Shown: one piece after another, positions 46,824 through 56,174 of the stretch | How the letters are laid out: every line of letters begins with the position of its first letter | Numbering within the stretch: the first letter of the stretch is position 1 | NCBI RefSeq assembly: GCF_003006155.1 | Contig: NZ_CP023559.1 | Location: 62,001-126,000 of the forward strand | Length of the DNA: 64,000 bases | Source: Salinicola tamaricis | Lineage (GTDB): Bacteria; Pseudomonadota; Gammaproteobacteria; Pseudomonadales; Halomonadaceae | Direction: 5' to 3' | Notes under the pieces: model-generated | The model's input: the letters and a program-made list of their open reading frames with translations, nothing else | The model's database searches: none | Told to the model about the DNA's origin: nothing | Translations under genes and position numbers: made by a program

Positions 46824-47504
46824 TCAAAATCGTATTTCGTGCTGGAGCAGGTGATAGGGCAAATGCAATGCACTCAAAATTGAAGTGCGGAAAGGCAAAC
46901 CGTGCTCTAAAAACATTTCGTACAGCATCATTTCGAACAGACCTTCATCTTGAGCGGCATCATCAAAAAACTCACCCCACGTCCTTAAAACATATAATAT
47001 TACCCGCTCCCGCCTTCTTATTAGATCTGGACAAGAATCCAACCCAAGCATCTGCCGAGAATCCGAAGCCAGCTTTCTGTGTTCGTCCGGTATATTTTCG
47101 GAAACAGACAAACGCCCACGAAAATCACACTCAAACCACGAAATACAGTCGTCTGAATAAGGATTAACTACGGGATGAAAAGACCCTCTTTTATGTCCGC
47201 AACGGCTGTTGTTCTGGCAACACGCAGCCAAATTACCCCAATCTAAAGTTAATTCTGGCGCATGATTTCTTGGAACTAGATGTTCCACGTGAGAATTGTC
47301 AATGTTTAAACTCTCCTCGCAATAACAGCAAAGACCATGTTGATCCGAGAGCATGCCTTGTTTGGCTACCCTCTTGATTCCTGCGGTCACCTTAACATTC
47401 CAATCTGAACTCCTTACTTTTCTACCAAGCGAATTCTCAAGATCGGAAAACAACCCACCACCATTACAATTAAGAGGCTCATCTGATCTATTTAGAGGTC
47501 TCAC
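46824..47504 (-). CDS. ptuB: Septu-type HNH endonuclease PtuB (TIGR02646-like)
   Basis: A 226-residue protein with an HNH core: HGLCCYCEESLNIDNSHVEH followed by LVPRNHAPELTLDWGNL and the second Cys pair region CCQNNSRCGHKRGS. This matches the TIGR02646 HNH family found as PtuB in Septu and with some retrons. In Septu, PtuB degrades nucleic acid when PtuA senses phage. The GTG start overlaps the ptuA stop. AT-rich, hence acquired. No reverse transcriptase is nearby, so Septu rather than a retron is favoured. Confidence 0.8.
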   Translation of the reverse strand: MRPLNRSDEPLNCNGGGLFSDLENSLGRKVRSSDWNVKVTAGIKRVAKQGMLSDQHGLCCYCEESLNIDNSHVEHLVPRNHAPELTLDWGNLAACCQNNSRCGHKRGSFHPVVNPYSDDCISWFECDFRGRLSVSENIPDEHRKLASDSRQMLGLDSCPDLIRRRERVILYVLRTWGEFFDDAAQDEGLFEMMLYEMFLEHGLPFRTSILSALHLPYHLLQHEIRF

Positions 47505-48847
47505 ATTTCACCTTTTTTCTTTTCCTTCAAAAACTTCAGCCTTTTTTGATAAAGATCACACCTGACCAACTCCTCATGCGAATGTCCGTAGACTTCGTCT
47601 AGAGCCGCACGTAGCTTTAACGCTTCTTGAGTATCGTAAGCGCCTGAAGACACCAGAGTCCTGTATTCATTCAAGAGCCTCAGATTATCTGCAACCTCTT
47701 CAGGAGGCCACTCAGACACAGAAAATATAGAGGACAATACCGCCCCACTTTTCTCTCCCAAAGTATTTACGCTGGGAGACTCAATCGAATCTTCACCTAC
47801 AATACGGATCGATCTCGCATCGACTGACGTAAGCACCTGCGGACTATGCGTGGTAACGATGAACTGAACATTGGGAAATGTTTTTCTTAGATCATGAAGG
47901 ATCTTTTGCTGCCAGCTCGGATGTAGATGAAGATCGATTTCATCGATCATGACCACCCCCGATGTCTCAAGGATGCGAGGAGAGTCGGGATTCAACTCAG
48001 CCATTTTGGCAGCCATATCCATCACCATGGCGATGATATTCTATAACCGTCACTTAACTGTTCGATGCGTTGTTCTATAGTCCCGCGGGGAGAATCGTAA
48101 TCCATCAGGAAACGCAAGGGGGCCAATGCAGTCCTTGGATTGCGCAAACCTGGCAGCACGCCCTCCATAGCCTCTCTAACAGCTGCCAAAACCGGCAACT
48201 GATAATCAAAATCCTTGAACTCAACAATTTTCCGGTTCTCCAGGTTCTCCATGTAATGGAACCACTGAAAGAACGAACGGAAGTCTACCTTGGACGCTAG
48301 ACATTCATCATACCCATCCAGCCGCGGAAACATTTTCTTAAAATTGCGTCTACGCATCGGGTTTTCGAAAACACCACGCCCGGTACCGTAATAGGCCAAA
48401 ACGGGCAGGGGAAAACTTAAACGATCCTCCGCCACTAAATATATCATCAGCCAATCTGTTAACTTCTGACAACCCGCGAAAGCCAGGAAGATCTGCTGCT
48501 TTAAAGTTCCGCTCGCTACCCCTTTCAGCGCGATCCCATGTAATACCATTGAGCAGCGAAGTACTGATACGCATGTATGGCGCCCTTCGCCCATCCGCAT
48601 CAACTTTAATATCGGTATCTAGCGGCGCAGTCCCTTTAATCTTTGGCAAACGAGTTAACATAGCCCCAAAAGCAATTGCCAAAGCATCAAGTATAGAGCT
48701 CTTACCAACACCATTAGGTGCGACCAAAACAGTCAGGTCTTTTTCAAATTCTATTACAGCCTCTTTGTAACACCTGAAACCAGTGAGACAAAGCTTATCA
48801 ACTCTAATATCCAGCTTATGGCTATCGATAGTCAAAAGGGTGCTCAT
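47501..48847 (-). CDS. ptuA: Septu-type AAA ATPase PtuA, two frameshifts
   Basis: A SMC/ABC-like ATPase. It starts MSTLLTIDSHKLDIRVDKLC and has Walker A LTVLVAPNGVGKSSILDALA, the signature region IEQLSDGYRN, Walker B VVMIDEIDLHLHPSWQQKIL and the H-loop FIVTTHSPQVLTSV. The frame shifts near 48415 (one T too many in a T run) and near 48030 (one base missing). The repaired protein is about 448 residues. It is coupled to ptuB. PtuA forms the ring or horseshoe that holds PtuB in known Septu systems. The segment is AT-richer than the chromosome. Confidence 0.8.
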
Positions 48848-49016
48848 TGGATTGTTACCATCTTCAATGCCACTCAAGAATATTCGCCGAGCCGAGCTCG
48901 GCAGGATTGATCAGTCCATAATCATCAGCAAAATTGCGGCCCATCACAGCACGCACTTCAACGAGTCAGACGCCTCGCTTTAGTCATAACGATATTCAAT
49001 CCCACACACCACTCCC

Positions 49017-49712
49017 TCAAGCAATCCCCCCCAGCCGCGTCTTCACGCGGCCGATGATCGCGACCTCCTGCATCTGGCTGCGGGGGATCATCTCTTTCTC
49101 GTAGTGCGTGTTATCGCTGATCAGGTACATCGCCCCGCCCGAGAGCCGCTGCACGCGCTTGATGCGCAACTCACCGCTGACCCACACCAGGAACACCCCA
49201 CCGAGCGACCAGTTGGTGTCGTTCAGGTTGATAAACGTCCAGTCGCCATCGAACAGCGTCGGCTCCATGGAATCACCCCGCACCCGGATCCCGGCAAGCC
49301 GAGCGTCGGTCAGGCCAAGCTGGGCGATCAGCTCGGCGGTCATCGGGAAGTGGCCGACTACCGTCTCATGCTCCAGCGAGCGTCCCGCGCCCGCGGCGCC
49401 CTCGACGTCGTAGAGAGGCACCGACTTTGTCTCGGGCGGTGAGTCAGAGAGGTAAAGCCCAGCAGGCTCGTTTACTGCCAGAGACGTATCGGCCACATCG
49501 CCATCACCCAGCACCAGCCACCCAAGGCTGATCTTTTTGGCAATCGCCAATCTGACACATTCGTCGTAGGGGACGCTTCCACGACGACGCCAATTGTGGA
49601 CAGATGTCGGCGAAATCCCGAAATAAGCGGCAATTTCCTTATCAGAAGACAGCTCCAAGACAGACTTCATCCGTTCAAGGACGCCTTCAGCGATTGCCTT
49701 TTTGTCGATCAT
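49017..49712 (-). CDS. Phage CI-type repressor with S24 peptidase domain
   Basis: A 231-residue LexA-like phage repressor. The N-terminal CI helix-turn-helix (KEIAAYFGISPTSVHNWRRR, residues 24-44) is followed by an S24 domain with the nucleophile in VRGDSMEPTLFDGDW and the catalytic lysine in LRIKRVQRL. The cleavage site is probably EGAAGAGRS (an AG bond). It would keep the element silent and respond to RecA* after DNA damage. Candidate operators flank its start. Confidence 0.92.
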   Translation of the reverse strand: MIDKKAIAEGVLERMKSVLELSSDKEIAAYFGISPTSVHNWRRRGSVPYDECVRLAIAKKISLGWLVLGDGDVADTSLAVNEPAGLYLSDSPPETKSVPLYDVEGAAGAGRSLEHETVVGHFPMTAELIAQLGLTDARLAGIRVRGDSMEPTLFDGDWTFINLNDTNWSLGGVFLVWVSGELRIKRVQRLSGGAMYLISDNTHYEKEMIPRSQMQEVAIIGRVKTRLGGIA

Positions 49713-49736
49713 CGCTGCCGCCTAATAGTTAATTGC

Positions 49737-49773
49737 AATCGCCAATGTGTTGATAAATGCCATTTTGGCGATT
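49737..49773. promoter_or_regulatory. Candidate CI operators
   Basis: AATCGCCAA at 49737-49745 and its inverse TTGGCGATT at 49765-49773 lie 25-60 bases upstream of the repressor start. A third copy, within TTGGCAATCGCCAA, is at 49537-49550 inside the repressor gene. Repeated inverted sites around a CI start are typical of autoregulation. Confidence 0.55.
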
Positions 49774-49809
49774 ACTGTTCGTTTCACAGTCTTTAAGCCG
49801 CCAAGGAAG

Positions 49810-50282
49810 TCAGTCCCAGCGGTTGATATCCAGCTCGTTGCTATGCCTCGGGCCCATCTCGATGACGGAGCGGCACTCATGACACTCAAGGGAGCGCCCA
49901 TGGTTGACCGGCTGCAGTACTTCGTACTTGCGTCGTGTAAAGCAGCGGCGACACAGGTACATGCCGGGCTCGCCAAGCTCCTGCTCTCCGGGCCGGCGAG
50001 CGGCCATGACCCAAGCCCGCTCGGAAGGCGATAGTCGTCGTAGCCATCACGTTCAACTTCAAGCTGCTCCATCTCCGACACTCGCTCCTTAAGCTCATCA
50101 TTTTCCTTGGTGAGCGCCAGCGCGCGCTGCTCCAGCGTCAGATATCGCTGCTCGAGAGTGACGATTTCAGACTCGAGCGCGATCAGCCGGCGCTGAGCAT
50201 CGATGACACCGCCGCCGTGCTCGATGAAGTCGATGATGCCTTTTACCTGGGCAGCCGTACTGCTGATCTTGCTTCCCGCCAT
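49810..50282 (-). CDS. Phage-type coiled-coil and zinc-ribbon protein, one frameshift
   Basis: Starts MAGSKISSTAAQVKGIIDFI. A coiled coil covers about residues 30-80 (LESEIVTLEQRYLTLEQRAL). The frame slips near 50020 and then reads MAARRPGEQELGEPGMYLC, RRCFTRRKYEVLQPVNHGRS, LECHECRSVIE and ends NELDINRWD. The CRRC...CHEC set forms a zinc ribbon. Proteins of this type sit next to repressors in many prophages. Role unknown. Confidence 0.6.
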
Positions 50283-50346
50283 GCGCGCCAATCCCCGTCC
50301 GGCAATCGCTAAGTCAATACTTTAGAACACTTTAGGAGCGTACCAC

Positions 50347-50535
50347 ATGACCCAGCCCCGCCGCCGCCAATCTCCCCACGGCTGTAACTGCCCGATGATG
50401 ACCATCGTGACCAGGGAAGAGCGCGCCCGGGTCGAGGCCATGGCCGAGCGCGAGATGCGCTCGCTCTCCGGCACCCTGCGCCTGCTCCTGCTGCGCGGCC
50501 TGGAACACACCCCCAACCCCGAAGCCGTCTCCTGA
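50347..50535 (+). CDS. Small ribbon-helix-helix-like protein
   Basis: A 62-residue protein, MTQPRRRQSPHGCNCPMMTI, then VTREERARVEAMAEREMRSL resembling an RHH helix pair. AGGAG precedes the ATG. First gene of the rightward operon, in the place of a Cro/Cox-like regulator. Assignment is by pattern only. Confidence 0.55.
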   Translation: MTQPRRRQSPHGCNCPMMTIVTREERARVEAMAEREMRSLSGTLRLLLLRGLEHTPNPEAVS

Positions 50536-50556
50536 TTCGCACAAGGAATCGCTGCC

Positions 50557-50760
50557 ATGTACCAGGACCCCAAACGCATTCGTCAGCGCTGCACCGTGTA
50601 CCTCGATCAGTACGAGGCCGACATCATCACCGCCATGGCCAACTACCTGGGCGTCTCCAAGGCGGAGGTCATGCGCCAGATGATGATGAAGGAAGCCCAG
50701 GCCGTGCTGGGTCTGGGGCGCGCTAGCGATGAGTCCAGTATCGCCGCCCGCGCCGGCTGA
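50557..50760 (+). CDS. Small ribbon-helix-helix-like protein
   Basis: A 67-residue protein. RQRCTVYLDQYEADIITAMA followed by NYLGVSKAEVMRQMMMKEA has the strand-helix-helix layout of Arc/CopG proteins. AAGGAA precedes the ATG. It probably binds DNA as a dimer and regulates the operon. Confidence 0.6.
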   Translation: MYQDPKRIRQRCTVYLDQYEADIITAMANYLGVSKAEVMRQMMMKEAQAVLGLGRASDESSIAARAG

Positions 50761-50809
50761 ACACAGCACCGCATCCGGCACCACATCCACCGTGCAAAAC
50801 GAGGCGCCC

Positions 50810-50998
50810 ATGCCGAATCACACCGTCGACATCGATGAAGAGATGGCGCGAGAGCTGGAACGGGTACGCCTGCAGGAAGGGCTGGCGAGCCGAGACGAGG
50901 CTGCCGAATTCCTGATGCGCCGGCGGATGCGGACAGGTACCGCCGATCTCACCGGCCGCGGCCGCGCGCTCTACCCGATCCAAGGAGGACACCGGTGA
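50810..50998 (+). CDS. Small hypothetical protein
   Basis: A 62-residue protein, MPNHTVDIDEEMARELERVR, LQEGLASRDEAAEFLMRRRM, ending YPIQGGHR. It may be another antitoxin-like or RHH protein. GAGG lies before the ATG at 50810. Its stop overlaps the GTG start of the ogr gene. A start at 50729 in the same frame is possible but would overlap the gene before. Confidence 0.5.
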   Translation: MPNHTVDIDEEMARELERVRLQEGLASRDEAAEFLMRRRMRTGTADLTGRGRALYPIQGGHR

Positions 50999-51266
50999 CC
51001 GACGCCGCTCGAGCGAGAAACGTCTGCCCGCACTGCGGGGGCTATGCGCGGGTGCGCTACTCGCAGCAGGTCACGCGGCTCTACCGCGAGGGCGCCATCG
51101 AGTGCCAGAACCCGGCCTGCGGCTGGCGCGGCAAGTTCTCGTTCGAATTCACCTGCACGCTGACACCCAGCCTGCAGCCCAACCCCGAGGTGGACCTGCC
51201 GGCCTCCCCGGGCTCAAGGCCACGATGCTCGCGCAGATGCTGCGCGAGGTCCGAGACACTCCCTAG
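50995..51266 (+). CDS. ogr: Ogr/Delta-type late transcription activator, one frameshift
   Basis: The GTG start gives MTDAARARNVCPHCGGYARVRY, then TRLYREGAIECQNPACGW with the C-x2-C...C-x4-C zinc finger of the Ogr/Delta family and the FTCTLTPS motif. Near 51215 one base is missing, after which GLKATMLAQMLREVRDTP ends at 51266. About 90 residues, a normal Ogr size. Ogr (P2) and Delta (satellite P4) switch on P2-type late promoters. Here no late genes follow. Confidence 0.78.
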
Positions 51267-51282
51267 TCGAGAGAGACCGACC

Positions 51283-51669
51283 ATGACCACGCTCACCGCT
51301 CCCGCTGGCCGCCATGCCGGCCGGGCACCCCAACTCGACCCGCAAAACGCCGCCACCGCGTATTTGCTGCGCCACTGCCGCGGTCTGGAACGCGCCGCCG
51401 CGCTGGAAGATTGCACCCGCCACCTGATGAGCGAGCACGCCATGAGCGAGGCCACCGCCGAGCTGGCCGCCCTGCACGCCAGCGCTGCGCTCGAGTCGCT
51501 CAATCAGGTCGCCTGGATCGATCTCGAGGCCAGCACCCGCGATGTGGTGGTGCTGCGCACCGCCGGCGGCGCGCCGGTCTCGTTCACCGTCGGCGACCTG
51601 CTGGCCCAGCGCCAGCGCGCCCGGAACCGCGGCGCCCTGCGCACCGTCAATCACCGCCCGCTGCAGTAA
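51283..51669 (+). CDS. Hypothetical protein of the phage-like operon
   Basis: A 128-residue protein, MTTLTAPAGRHAGRAPQLDP onward, with a helical middle (TAYLLRHCRGLERAAALEDC) and a basic C-terminus (LAQRQRARNRGALRTVNH). GAGAGA lies upstream of the ATG. Uninterrupted, GC-rich like its neighbours. I do not recognise the family. Confidence 0.6.
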   Translation: MTTLTAPAGRHAGRAPQLDPQNAATAYLLRHCRGLERAAALEDCTRHLMSEHAMSEATAELAALHASAALESLNQVAWIDLEASTRDVVVLRTAGGAPVSFTVGDLLAQRQRARNRGALRTVNHRPLQ

Positions 51670-51695
51670 CCCTCAACGCTCGCGAGGTACGCCCC

Positions 51696-52115
51696 ATGGC
51701 CGCCGCACCCCAATCCACCACGCCCACGCCACGCCGCCACCTTGCCCTGGTCGAGCCGGATGCCCGCGCCGGCTGGGGTGCGCTACGCGCCGAGCTGCAC
51801 GCCCGCTGCGCCGATGAGGATCTCGCCGAGCTCTGGGCCGGGCTCAAGCTGGCCGAGCGCAAGGCGCTCGCGGCCAGCGCCGGGCTCGAAGCGCGCGACG
51901 CCCTGCGCGGTATCGCTGACATGCCGCCTGCCGGGCGCGAGGCGATCCGCGCCGCCATCGGCCGCATGAGCCGTTACGCCCAGCGCCTGGGCCAGCGCCT
52001 GCAGGGCGAAAGCCCCAGCCGGGCGCTGGCCGCCAACGCCCGCCGGGCGCTGGCCGAAGGCGATACCGCGAGCGCGCTGCACTGGCTGAGCCTGATCGAA
52101 GCGGGGGCGCAATGA
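51696..52115 (+). CDS. Hypothetical helical protein of the phage-like operon
   Basis: A 139-residue protein, almost wholly helical and Ala/Arg/Leu-rich (LAELWAGLKLAERKALAASA, MSRYAQRLGQRLQGESPSRA). GAGG lies before the ATG at 51696. Its stop overlaps the next start by 4 bases (ATGA). Just upstream of the replication gene. Role unknown. Confidence 0.6.
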   Translation: MAAAPQSTTPTPRRHLALVEPDARAGWGALRAELHARCADEDLAELWAGLKLAERKALAASAGLEARDALRGIADMPPAGREAIRAAIGRMSRYAQRLGQRLQGESPSRALAANARRALAEGDTASALHWLSLIEAGAQ

Positions 52116-52321
52116 GCCGTATCACTTATCGCCATATCGCCCAATCGTTGATGGAGGCCCGCATGCAAATGGTGCAACTGGCCTTACAGACAGAAGCGGA
52201 GGGCGATGCTAAAGGCGCCAGGGCACTGCTGGCAGAGCAGCGGCAACTGGCTAACTACGTGCATGTGATGGATGGCCGCATCATCGCCGCGTTGACACCG
52301 CGCCTCGGTGAGTCGCAATGA
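52112..52321 (+). CDS. Small hypothetical protein
   Basis: A 69-residue helical protein, MSRITYRHIAQSLMEARMQM onward, ending LTPRLGESQ. Start and stop overlap its neighbours by 4 bases each, so it is translated with them. No family recognised. Confidence 0.6.
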   Translation: MSRITYRHIAQSLMEARMQMVQLALQTEAEGDAKGARALLAEQRQLANYVHVMDGRIIAALTPRLGESQ

Positions 52322-54681
52322 GCGCCATCGAACGTACCCGCGACTGGGGCACGGTGGACTGCCGGCCCTGGCGCGCGGCGATCTTCGAGCGCCTGCCCTC
52401 GCTGGCCGAAGATCTCGCCGCCGGCTTTCTGCACGTGGCCGAGCGCTACGGCAACGCCGCGGGTAACCGCTGGCTGGCGCGCCAGAGCGCCGGGCTGATC
52501 GAGCCGGAGCACGTCTACCGCCGCTTTCCGGTGATCGCCGACGATCTCAAGCGCGCTTTCATCGCCCGCCGTCATGCCCAGCCCACCACCATCGAGGGCC
52601 TGCGCGCCGGCTGCGACTGGCTGCGCGAGGTGGAGTCGCGGCTCAAGATCGGCAGTCTCAACGCCACCCACGACGATGACGCCCTGGTCGACTACGCCCA
52701 GGCCCAGGCCCGCGCGGTGGAAGATGCCCGCAACAAGCTGATCGGCGGCATCGCCGAGCACAACCGCCGGCTGCGTCTCGGCCTGCTGCCGCCGCCCCGC
52801 CGCGTGCGCCAGCCGCGGGGCGTACCGCTCTCGGCCCAGGCCCGCGCCATGGCACGTCAGATCGCCGAGGCGCGCAACCCGCTCACCCCGCCGCCGGCCG
52901 GTATCCCGCTCATGGCGGTGTTCCGCTGGGAGCGCGCCCCGGTCATGTCGCTGGCCGTGGCCGACGAGATGGCCGCCGCCGCCGCACGCAAACGCGCCAC
53001 CCTGCACGGCATCGCCCCGCCGCCGGTGAAACAGCCGGCCAGCGAGCAACTGGCGCGGCTGAGCTGCCCCGGGTTCTGGCGCCGCAAGCTGCGCCGGCTG
53101 GCCGGGCGCCGGCTGGAGCAGGTCCAGCGCGAGGCGTACCGGGTCCACGCCCAGGCCGGCATCTACTGCAGCGAGATGACCCTGGAACGCCGCCGCGCCC
53201 AGCGGGTGCGCAACCGCACGCTGCTGGAAACCCTGGAGGCGATCAATCAGGCGGGCCAGACCTACACCCTCGCCGAGCTGGCCGAGCTGGGGCTGGCCAA
53301 CCCGGACCACCGCCGCGCCGAGCTGATGCTGCGCATCCGCGATACCGAGGTCGAAGCCCGGCGCCTGGGTCACGTCGGCATGTTCTACACCCTCACCGCG
53401 CCGAGCCGCTTTCACCCGATCAATGCCAACCGCACCAGGGACCGCCACGGCCGCGAGCGCTACCGCTGCCGCCGCAACCCGCGCTACGACGGCTCGACCC
53501 CACGGCAGGCCCAGCAGCACATCCAGCAGGTATGGGCCAGGGCCCGCGCCCGGCTGGCCCGCGATAACCGCGCGATCTACGGCATCCGCGTGGTGGAACC
53601 GCACCACGACGGCACCCCGCACTGGCACCTGCTGGTGTGGATGAAGCCCGAAGACGCCGAGGCCGTCACCGAGACCCTGCGCGGCTACGCCGAGGAGGAG
53701 GCCCCGGAGGAGCTGTTCAACCGCTTCGGCAAGACCACCGCCCGCTTCGATGCCAAGCGCATCGACGACACCCGGGGCACCGCCGCCGGCTACGTGGCCA
53801 AGTACATCTCGAAGAACATCAACGGCGAGCAGTTCGCCCGCGCCGGCATCGACGGCGACGAGCTGGACCGCTACGGCCACGAGCTGAACAGCGCCGCCCC
53901 GCGCATCGAGGCGTGGGCGGCCTGCTGGGGCATCCGCCAATTCCAGTTCGTCGGCCTGCCCAGCGTCACGGTCTGGCGCGAGATCCGCCGCCTGACGGAC
54001 GCCCAGGAAGAGCAGGTGAAGCGCTGGGAAGCGGCGACCCAGCCCCACCCGCGCGCGTCGGCGGTCTTCCACCGCATCCGCGCAGCGGCCAACGCCGGCG
54101 AGTGGTGCCGGTTCGTGCGCCTGATGGGCGGGCCGAACACCCCACGCAAGCGCCAGCCAATCAAGCCGTGGTCGATCCCCGCCTTCCGTACCAGCCAGGG
54201 CGGAGACGACTTCAGCCACGCCACCGGCGAGCAGCACGCCGAGTTCATCCAGCGCGGCCGCTACGGCGATGAGATCCAGGTGCCCAAGGGCCTCGCCGTC
54301 AGCGACGGCAAGGGCCGCGTGTCCGAGTACCTGACGCGCCTCTACCGCTGGCACGTGCGCCCGAAGCGTGCCGGCGGCGGGGTTTTCGGGAGGCGGCGCA
54401 GCCGCCGCCCCTTGGACTTGTGTCACTAACTGTACGGCCCCCGCCCCGGGGGACAGCCAGAGCCTCATCCCGCGGGGTCTGCTGACCCCGAAAGACCTCA
54501 CCCCGGAAGAGCTGGCAGCCCAGCTCGACCGCTACCGAGAGTGGCGCGCCAGAGAAGAAGCCCGCGCCGAAGTGGAAAACGCCGATCTCGAGCAGCGCAT
54601 GATCCGCGCCGCCGCCCGGCGGCACCCACGCCCATCGCCCCGCCGGCATGGCCGGACGAGTTCTTCCCCGACAGCATCTGA
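52318..54681 (+). CDS. P2 gpA-type replication initiation endonuclease, two frameshifts near the C-terminus
   Basis: A rolling-circle initiator of about 787 residues (P2 gpA is 761). The HUH metal motif is GTPHWHLLVW near residue 431. The two catalytic tyrosines lie in YVAKYISKNI near residue 492, spaced Y-x3-Y as in P2 gpA. It nicks the origin and is covalently joined to the 5' end. The frame slips near 54385 (then GAAAAPWTCVTNCTAPAPGD and LTPEELAAQLDRYREWRARE) and again near 54617, ending APPAWPDEFFPDSI at 54681. If the first shift is real the protein ends at 54429 after the active site and could still work. Confidence 0.9.
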
Positions 54682-54692
54682 AGGAGACCGAC

Positions 54693-54944
54693 ATGCAGAC
54701 CGAAACCCTGATCGACCGCGCCGCCCGCGATACCGAACGCCAGCGCCTGCTGGGACATGACGAGTGGTGCCGCCGCTTCGCGCTACGGCTCCACCGTCGC
54801 ACCGGCGTGGCCAACGACATCGCCAGCCAGGCCGCGGAGAGCGCCTGGGGCGACGCCGAGCGCGACCGCCTCGCGCACCCTGGCGACGGCCAGCAACCGC
54901 CGGAAGCCGCGGCGGACGAAGAACTGACCTACTGGGGCGAGTGA
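54693..54944 (+). CDS. Small hypothetical protein
   Basis: An 83-residue protein, MQTETLIDRAARDTERQRLL onward, acidic at the end (EAAADEELTYWGE). AAGGAGA lies before the ATG. Directly follows the replication gene. No recognised family. Confidence 0.6.
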   Translation: MQTETLIDRAARDTERQRLLGHDEWCRRFALRLHRRTGVANDIASQAAESAWGDAERDRLAHPGDGQQPPEAAADEELTYWGE

Positions 54945-54955
54945 GGAGACGAGAG

Positions 54956-55267
54956 ATGACCACCCAGACCCTGGAAGCCTGCTTCCAACGTGTGGCCGAG
55001 TGCCAGACCCACCTCGACGAGAGAAAAGCCCAAGTGCAAGGCGCCAACCTGCTGCTGGGCGAGGCGAAAGCGGCCCTGCTCGAGGAACTGAAGAAGCCCG
55101 AGAACCGGCGCCAGCTCACGCCCGCGATCACCGAGGCCCCGGTGCTGTTCGACGGCTACCTGATCCACATCGGCGAGCGCCTGCACTTCATCGACATCGA
55201 GACCGCGCCGCGGACGCTGTCGATGCAAGAGGTAATGAGCTGGCAGGAGGCCCCGACCAATGGCTGA
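54956..55267 (+). CDS. Hypothetical protein of the phage-like operon
   Basis: A 103-residue protein with a coiled-coil first half (VAECQTHLDERKAQVQGANL) and a strand-rich second half (VLFDGYLIHIGERLHFIDIE). AGGAGA precedes the ATG. It overlaps the DksA-like gene by 8 bases. No recognised family. Confidence 0.6.
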   Translation: MTTQTLEACFQRVAECQTHLDERKAQVQGANLLLGEAKAALLEELKKPENRRQLTPAITEAPVLFDGYLIHIGERLHFIDIETAPRTLSMQEVMSWQEAPTNG

Positions 55268-55475
55268 CGCAGCAGACAACGCCGGCGACGTGATCGAGCG
55301 CCACCTGAACCAGTCGCTCGCCCGCCACCGGCTGCCGGCGAGCGTCGCCGCCGAGCCCGAGTGCGAGGGGTGCGGCGAGGAGATCCCCGCGGCCCGGCGC
55401 GAGGCCGCGCCCTGGGCCACCACCTGCATCGAATGCCAATCCATCCGCGAAGCCAGGGGGCGCCATGTTCGGTAA
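55260..55475 (+). CDS. TraR/DksA-type C4 zinc-finger protein
   Basis: A 71-residue protein. CEGCGEEIPAARREAAPW followed by TTCIECQSIREAR is the C-x2-C...C-x2-C zinc finger of TraR/DksA proteins, with the usual CGxxIP.AR pattern. Phage TraR-like proteins bind the RNA polymerase secondary channel and shift host transcription as DksA-ppGpp does. Confidence 0.85.
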   Translation: MADAADNAGDVIERHLNQSLARHRLPASVAAEPECEGCGEEIPAARREAAPWATTCIECQSIREARGRHVR

Positions 55476-55677
55476 CGCCATCCACCGCGTGACCCGTGTG
55501 GTCTCTCTGCTGGTGCTAGCCGCTGGCCTGGGCGTGGCCATCCAGGGCGGCATCGCCCTGGCGTCACGCTTCATGCCCCGGATCGACGTGGTCGAGATCC
55601 GCACCACCCCGGCACATGAAGCGGCGGACATGACCACGACACCGCGCAGGGCGATGCCCGGCCGGTACCACTACTGA
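55465..55677 (+). CDS. Small single-pass membrane protein
   Basis: A 70-residue protein with one hydrophobic segment (VVSLLVLAAGLGVAIQGGIA) and a polar C-terminus. It overlaps the DksA-like gene by 11 bases. Role unknown. Confidence 0.55.
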   Translation: MFGNAIHRVTRVVSLLVLAAGLGVAIQGGIALASRFMPRIDVVEIRTTPAHEAADMTTTPRRAMPGRYHY

Positions 55678-55686
55678 GGCCGACCG

Positions 55687-55896
55687 ATGAACAAGAGCTA
55701 CCAGGAGCTGTGCGACGAAGTGGCCATGCTGCGCGATCAGTTGGCCGACGCCACCGGCAAGGCCCACCGCCTCGAGCTGCAGCTCGAGGCATCCAACGCC
55801 ATGCTGCGCGAGGCGCTGGAGATCGGCGAAGACCTCAACGCCCGCTGCCGGCGGCTGGAAGCCGAGAACGCCAACACGCGGAGCACGCCGGCCTGA
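55687..55896 (+). CDS. Small coiled-coil protein
   Basis: A 69-residue protein, MNKSYQELCDEVAMLRDQLA, LQLEASNAMLREALEIGEDL, a continuous coiled coil. Its layout, with LEASNAMLREAL, recalls the coiled-coil gene at 39490 (LSASNALLGEAL), which hints at a shared phage origin. Confidence 0.6.
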   Translation: MNKSYQELCDEVAMLRDQLADATGKAHRLELQLEASNAMLREALEIGEDLNARCRRLEAENANTRSTPA

Positions 55897-55955
55897 GCGG
55901 CCGGCGCGCGATCCAGAACCGATTCCAGCGTTGAAGCGCGTGGGGGACACCACCG

Positions 55956-56174
55956 ATGAAGACCGAATTCATGCTGCTGGCGTGCTACGAGAAGCCGCTG
56001 ATCCCGCTCGACGTGTTCTGCCGGGACATCATGGGCGTGAGCCTGCAGACCGCGAGAAACCGCATCGCCGCGGGCACCTTCCCGGTGGCGCTGACCCGCA
56101 CAGCGCGCCAGCCGATGGTGCACGTCGCAGACGCCGCCAAGTACATCGACAGCCAGCGAGGCAGCGCCGCCTAG
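55956..56174 (+). CDS. PrtN-like pyocin activator / excisionase-like protein
   Basis: A 72-residue protein, MKTEFMLLACYEKPLIPLDV, then CRDIMGVSLQTARNRIAAGT and the end HVADAAKYIDSQRGSAA. It fits the PrtN family (short DNA-binding activators of pyocin genes and prophages) and has an AlpA/Cox-like helix-turn-helix. Next to int and convergent with it, it may act as an excisionase or activator. Confidence 0.75.
   Translation: MKTEFMLLACYEKPLIPLDVFCRDIMGVSLQTARNRIAAGTFPVALTRTARQPMVHVADAAKYIDSQRGSAA

Noticed and set aside
46824..48847. Retron (Ec78-like) instead of Septu
   Set aside because: The ATPase and HNH genes also occur in retrons, but no reverse transcriptase gene or structured msr/msd RNA is found nearby.
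52255..54501. Open frame of 748 codons on the minus strand
   Set aside because: It is the antisense of the gpA-type replication gene, whose HUH and tyrosine motifs make the plus strand the coding one.
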